IMG/VR virus record: IMGVR_UViG_3300018892_000009 | Location: 1 to 46,420 of that record | Source of the DNA: a virus | DNA length: 46,420 nucleotides | Reading direction: 5' to 3' (one strand) | Shown: positions 45,948 through 46,420 of the stretch, one piece after another | Layout of the letters: each line of letters begins with the position of its first letter | Numbering within the stretch: position 1 is the stretch's first letter | Translations under genes and position numbers: made by a program | Notes under the pieces: generated by a model | Database searches by the model: none | Seen by the model: only the letters and a program-made list of their open reading frames with translations | Told to the model about the DNA's origin: nothing

Positions 45948-46420
45948 TGGCTACCTCCCAGCCTTTGAGAATGGCTTGATGTCCTTGAGTGTCCTTAGCG
46001 TCAATGGTTAGTACGCTCTTGCCGTTGATGGTTAGGTCTGAATCAGTTAGGGTCATGGTAACGTTACCAGTGCTGAAAGTTATAGCGCCGTCCTTGACCG
46101 AGACTGATGAGCTACCGAGCCGATACATTAGCTCCTCCTCTTTCTGGTTCATTTTGGTTAAGTCATTGACTAGCAACCCCAGTACAACGCCTTCATGAGG
46201 ATCGCCGTCAATGTATCCACATACAGCGGTAGCACCTGTGAGGTCTGTGGGCATTGATAGCCTACTGATGGGTAACATTCGATAGTACCAAGGGCTGAGG
46301 CTCTTTCCACCTTCAGAGGCTAGGAATACCTGAATCCGGTTATGCTCTAGAGGGTCATCTACGTTTACTATTTGTCCTAATGTCAATGAAAGGTTTCTAC
46401 CTGTTAGCTGGCTCAGTGTT
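45940..46420 (-). CDS. Baseplate spike/assembly protein gpV-like, 3' part (enters from the window edge)
   Basis: This is the rest of the gene whose start lies at 200. The frame is open from the window end and corresponds to residues about 19-177. After the OB-fold region (LASEGGKSLSPWYYRMLPIS, then GDPHEGVVLGLLVNDLTKM) comes a short beta-helical spike (VSVKDGAITFSTGNVTMTLT, DSDLTINGKSVLTIDAKD). Such proteins form the trimeric needle that pierces the outer membrane. It ends in an eight-base overlap with the gpW start. Confidence 0.85.
   Translation of the reverse strand, partial: TLSQLTGRNLSLTLGQIVNVDDPLEHNRIQVFLASEGGKSLSPWYYRMLPISRLSMPTDLTGATAVCGYIDGDPHEGVVLGLLVNDLTKMNQKEEELMYRLGSSSVSVKDGAITFSTGNVTMTLTDSDLTINGKSVLTIDAKDTQGHQAILKGWEVASE
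46295..46420. repeat. Terminal direct repeat, right copy
   Basis: Exact copy of 22-147. Confidence 0.9.

Noticed and set aside
1-46420. Lysogeny functions (integrase, repressor, att sites)
   Set aside because: No recombinase signature or cI-like repressor was seen; the small helix-turn-helix-like proteins at 27472 and 33233 fit replication-operon and packaging roles at least as well.

Overview
The window looks like one complete genome of a small contractile-tailed phage (myovirus), cut open inside a baseplate gene. Bases 22-147 recur exactly as 46295-46420, so the sequence closes into a circle of about 46,273 bp (a circular or permuted genome, or an assembly overlap). The first 25 bases form a perfect inverted repeat with 40-64, which looks like an assembly fold-back. 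A cyanobacterial host is suggested, not proven: the palindrome GCGATCGC (HIP1, over-represented in many cyanobacteria) occurs at least four times (28878, 34976, 42326, 43021). I see no integrase, repressor, tRNA, CRISPR array or phage RNA polymerase. The many sigma70-like promoters fit transcription by the host polymerase.

Layout. (1) 14.8 kb leftward to 0.2 kb and on across the junction to 44.4 kb, minus strand: the virion module. It runs baseplate gpI, collar-domain fibre, polyglycine fibre, small fibre and membrane proteins, scaffold, major capsid protein, head-tail connectors, sheath, tube, a frameshifted tail chaperone, tape measure, tube-adaptor protein, gpV spike, gpW and gpJ. Two plus-strand genes interrupt it, one of them an HNH endonuclease. 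(2) 14.9-20.9 kb, mostly plus: a C5-methyltransferase homologue without its catalytic cysteine, small proteins, a convergent Dam-like gene, a structured RNA of about 565 nt, three related small proteins and a 5'-3' exonuclease. (3) 20.9-30.7 kb, plus: replication. A candidate single-strand DNA-binding protein, SF3-type helicase, PD-(D/E)XK nuclease, a family A DNA polymerase that resembles mitochondrial Pol gamma, dNMP kinase, then two membrane proteins and a membrane-anchored FtsK/HerA-like ATPase. (4) 30.7-33.2 kb, minus: a tail hub with two peptidoglycan-cutting domains and a small partner. (5) 33.2-36.9 kb, plus: terminase and portal, far from the capsid genes and on the other strand. (6) 41.1 to 37.0 kb, minus: small presumably early genes, most with their own TTGACA promoter, plus twin paralogous RNAs of about 130 nt. 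(7) 41.2-44.4 kb: a second large structured RNA of about 935 nt, small plus genes, a minus-strand Acb2/Tad1-like candidate anti-defence gene and a YkuD-like lysin.

Four separate non-coding transcription units (two large, two small) share a TATATT -10 that differs from the mRNA promoters, and each ends in a hairpin. They take up about 1.8 kb of a 46 kb genome and I cannot assign them to a known family. Other points of note are the Pol gamma-like polymerase, the phage-borne membrane DNA-pump operon, the two methyltransferase homologues with altered catalytic motifs, the +1/-2 frameshift in the tail chaperone, and three terminator-like hairpins with the next promoter's -35 box in the loop.
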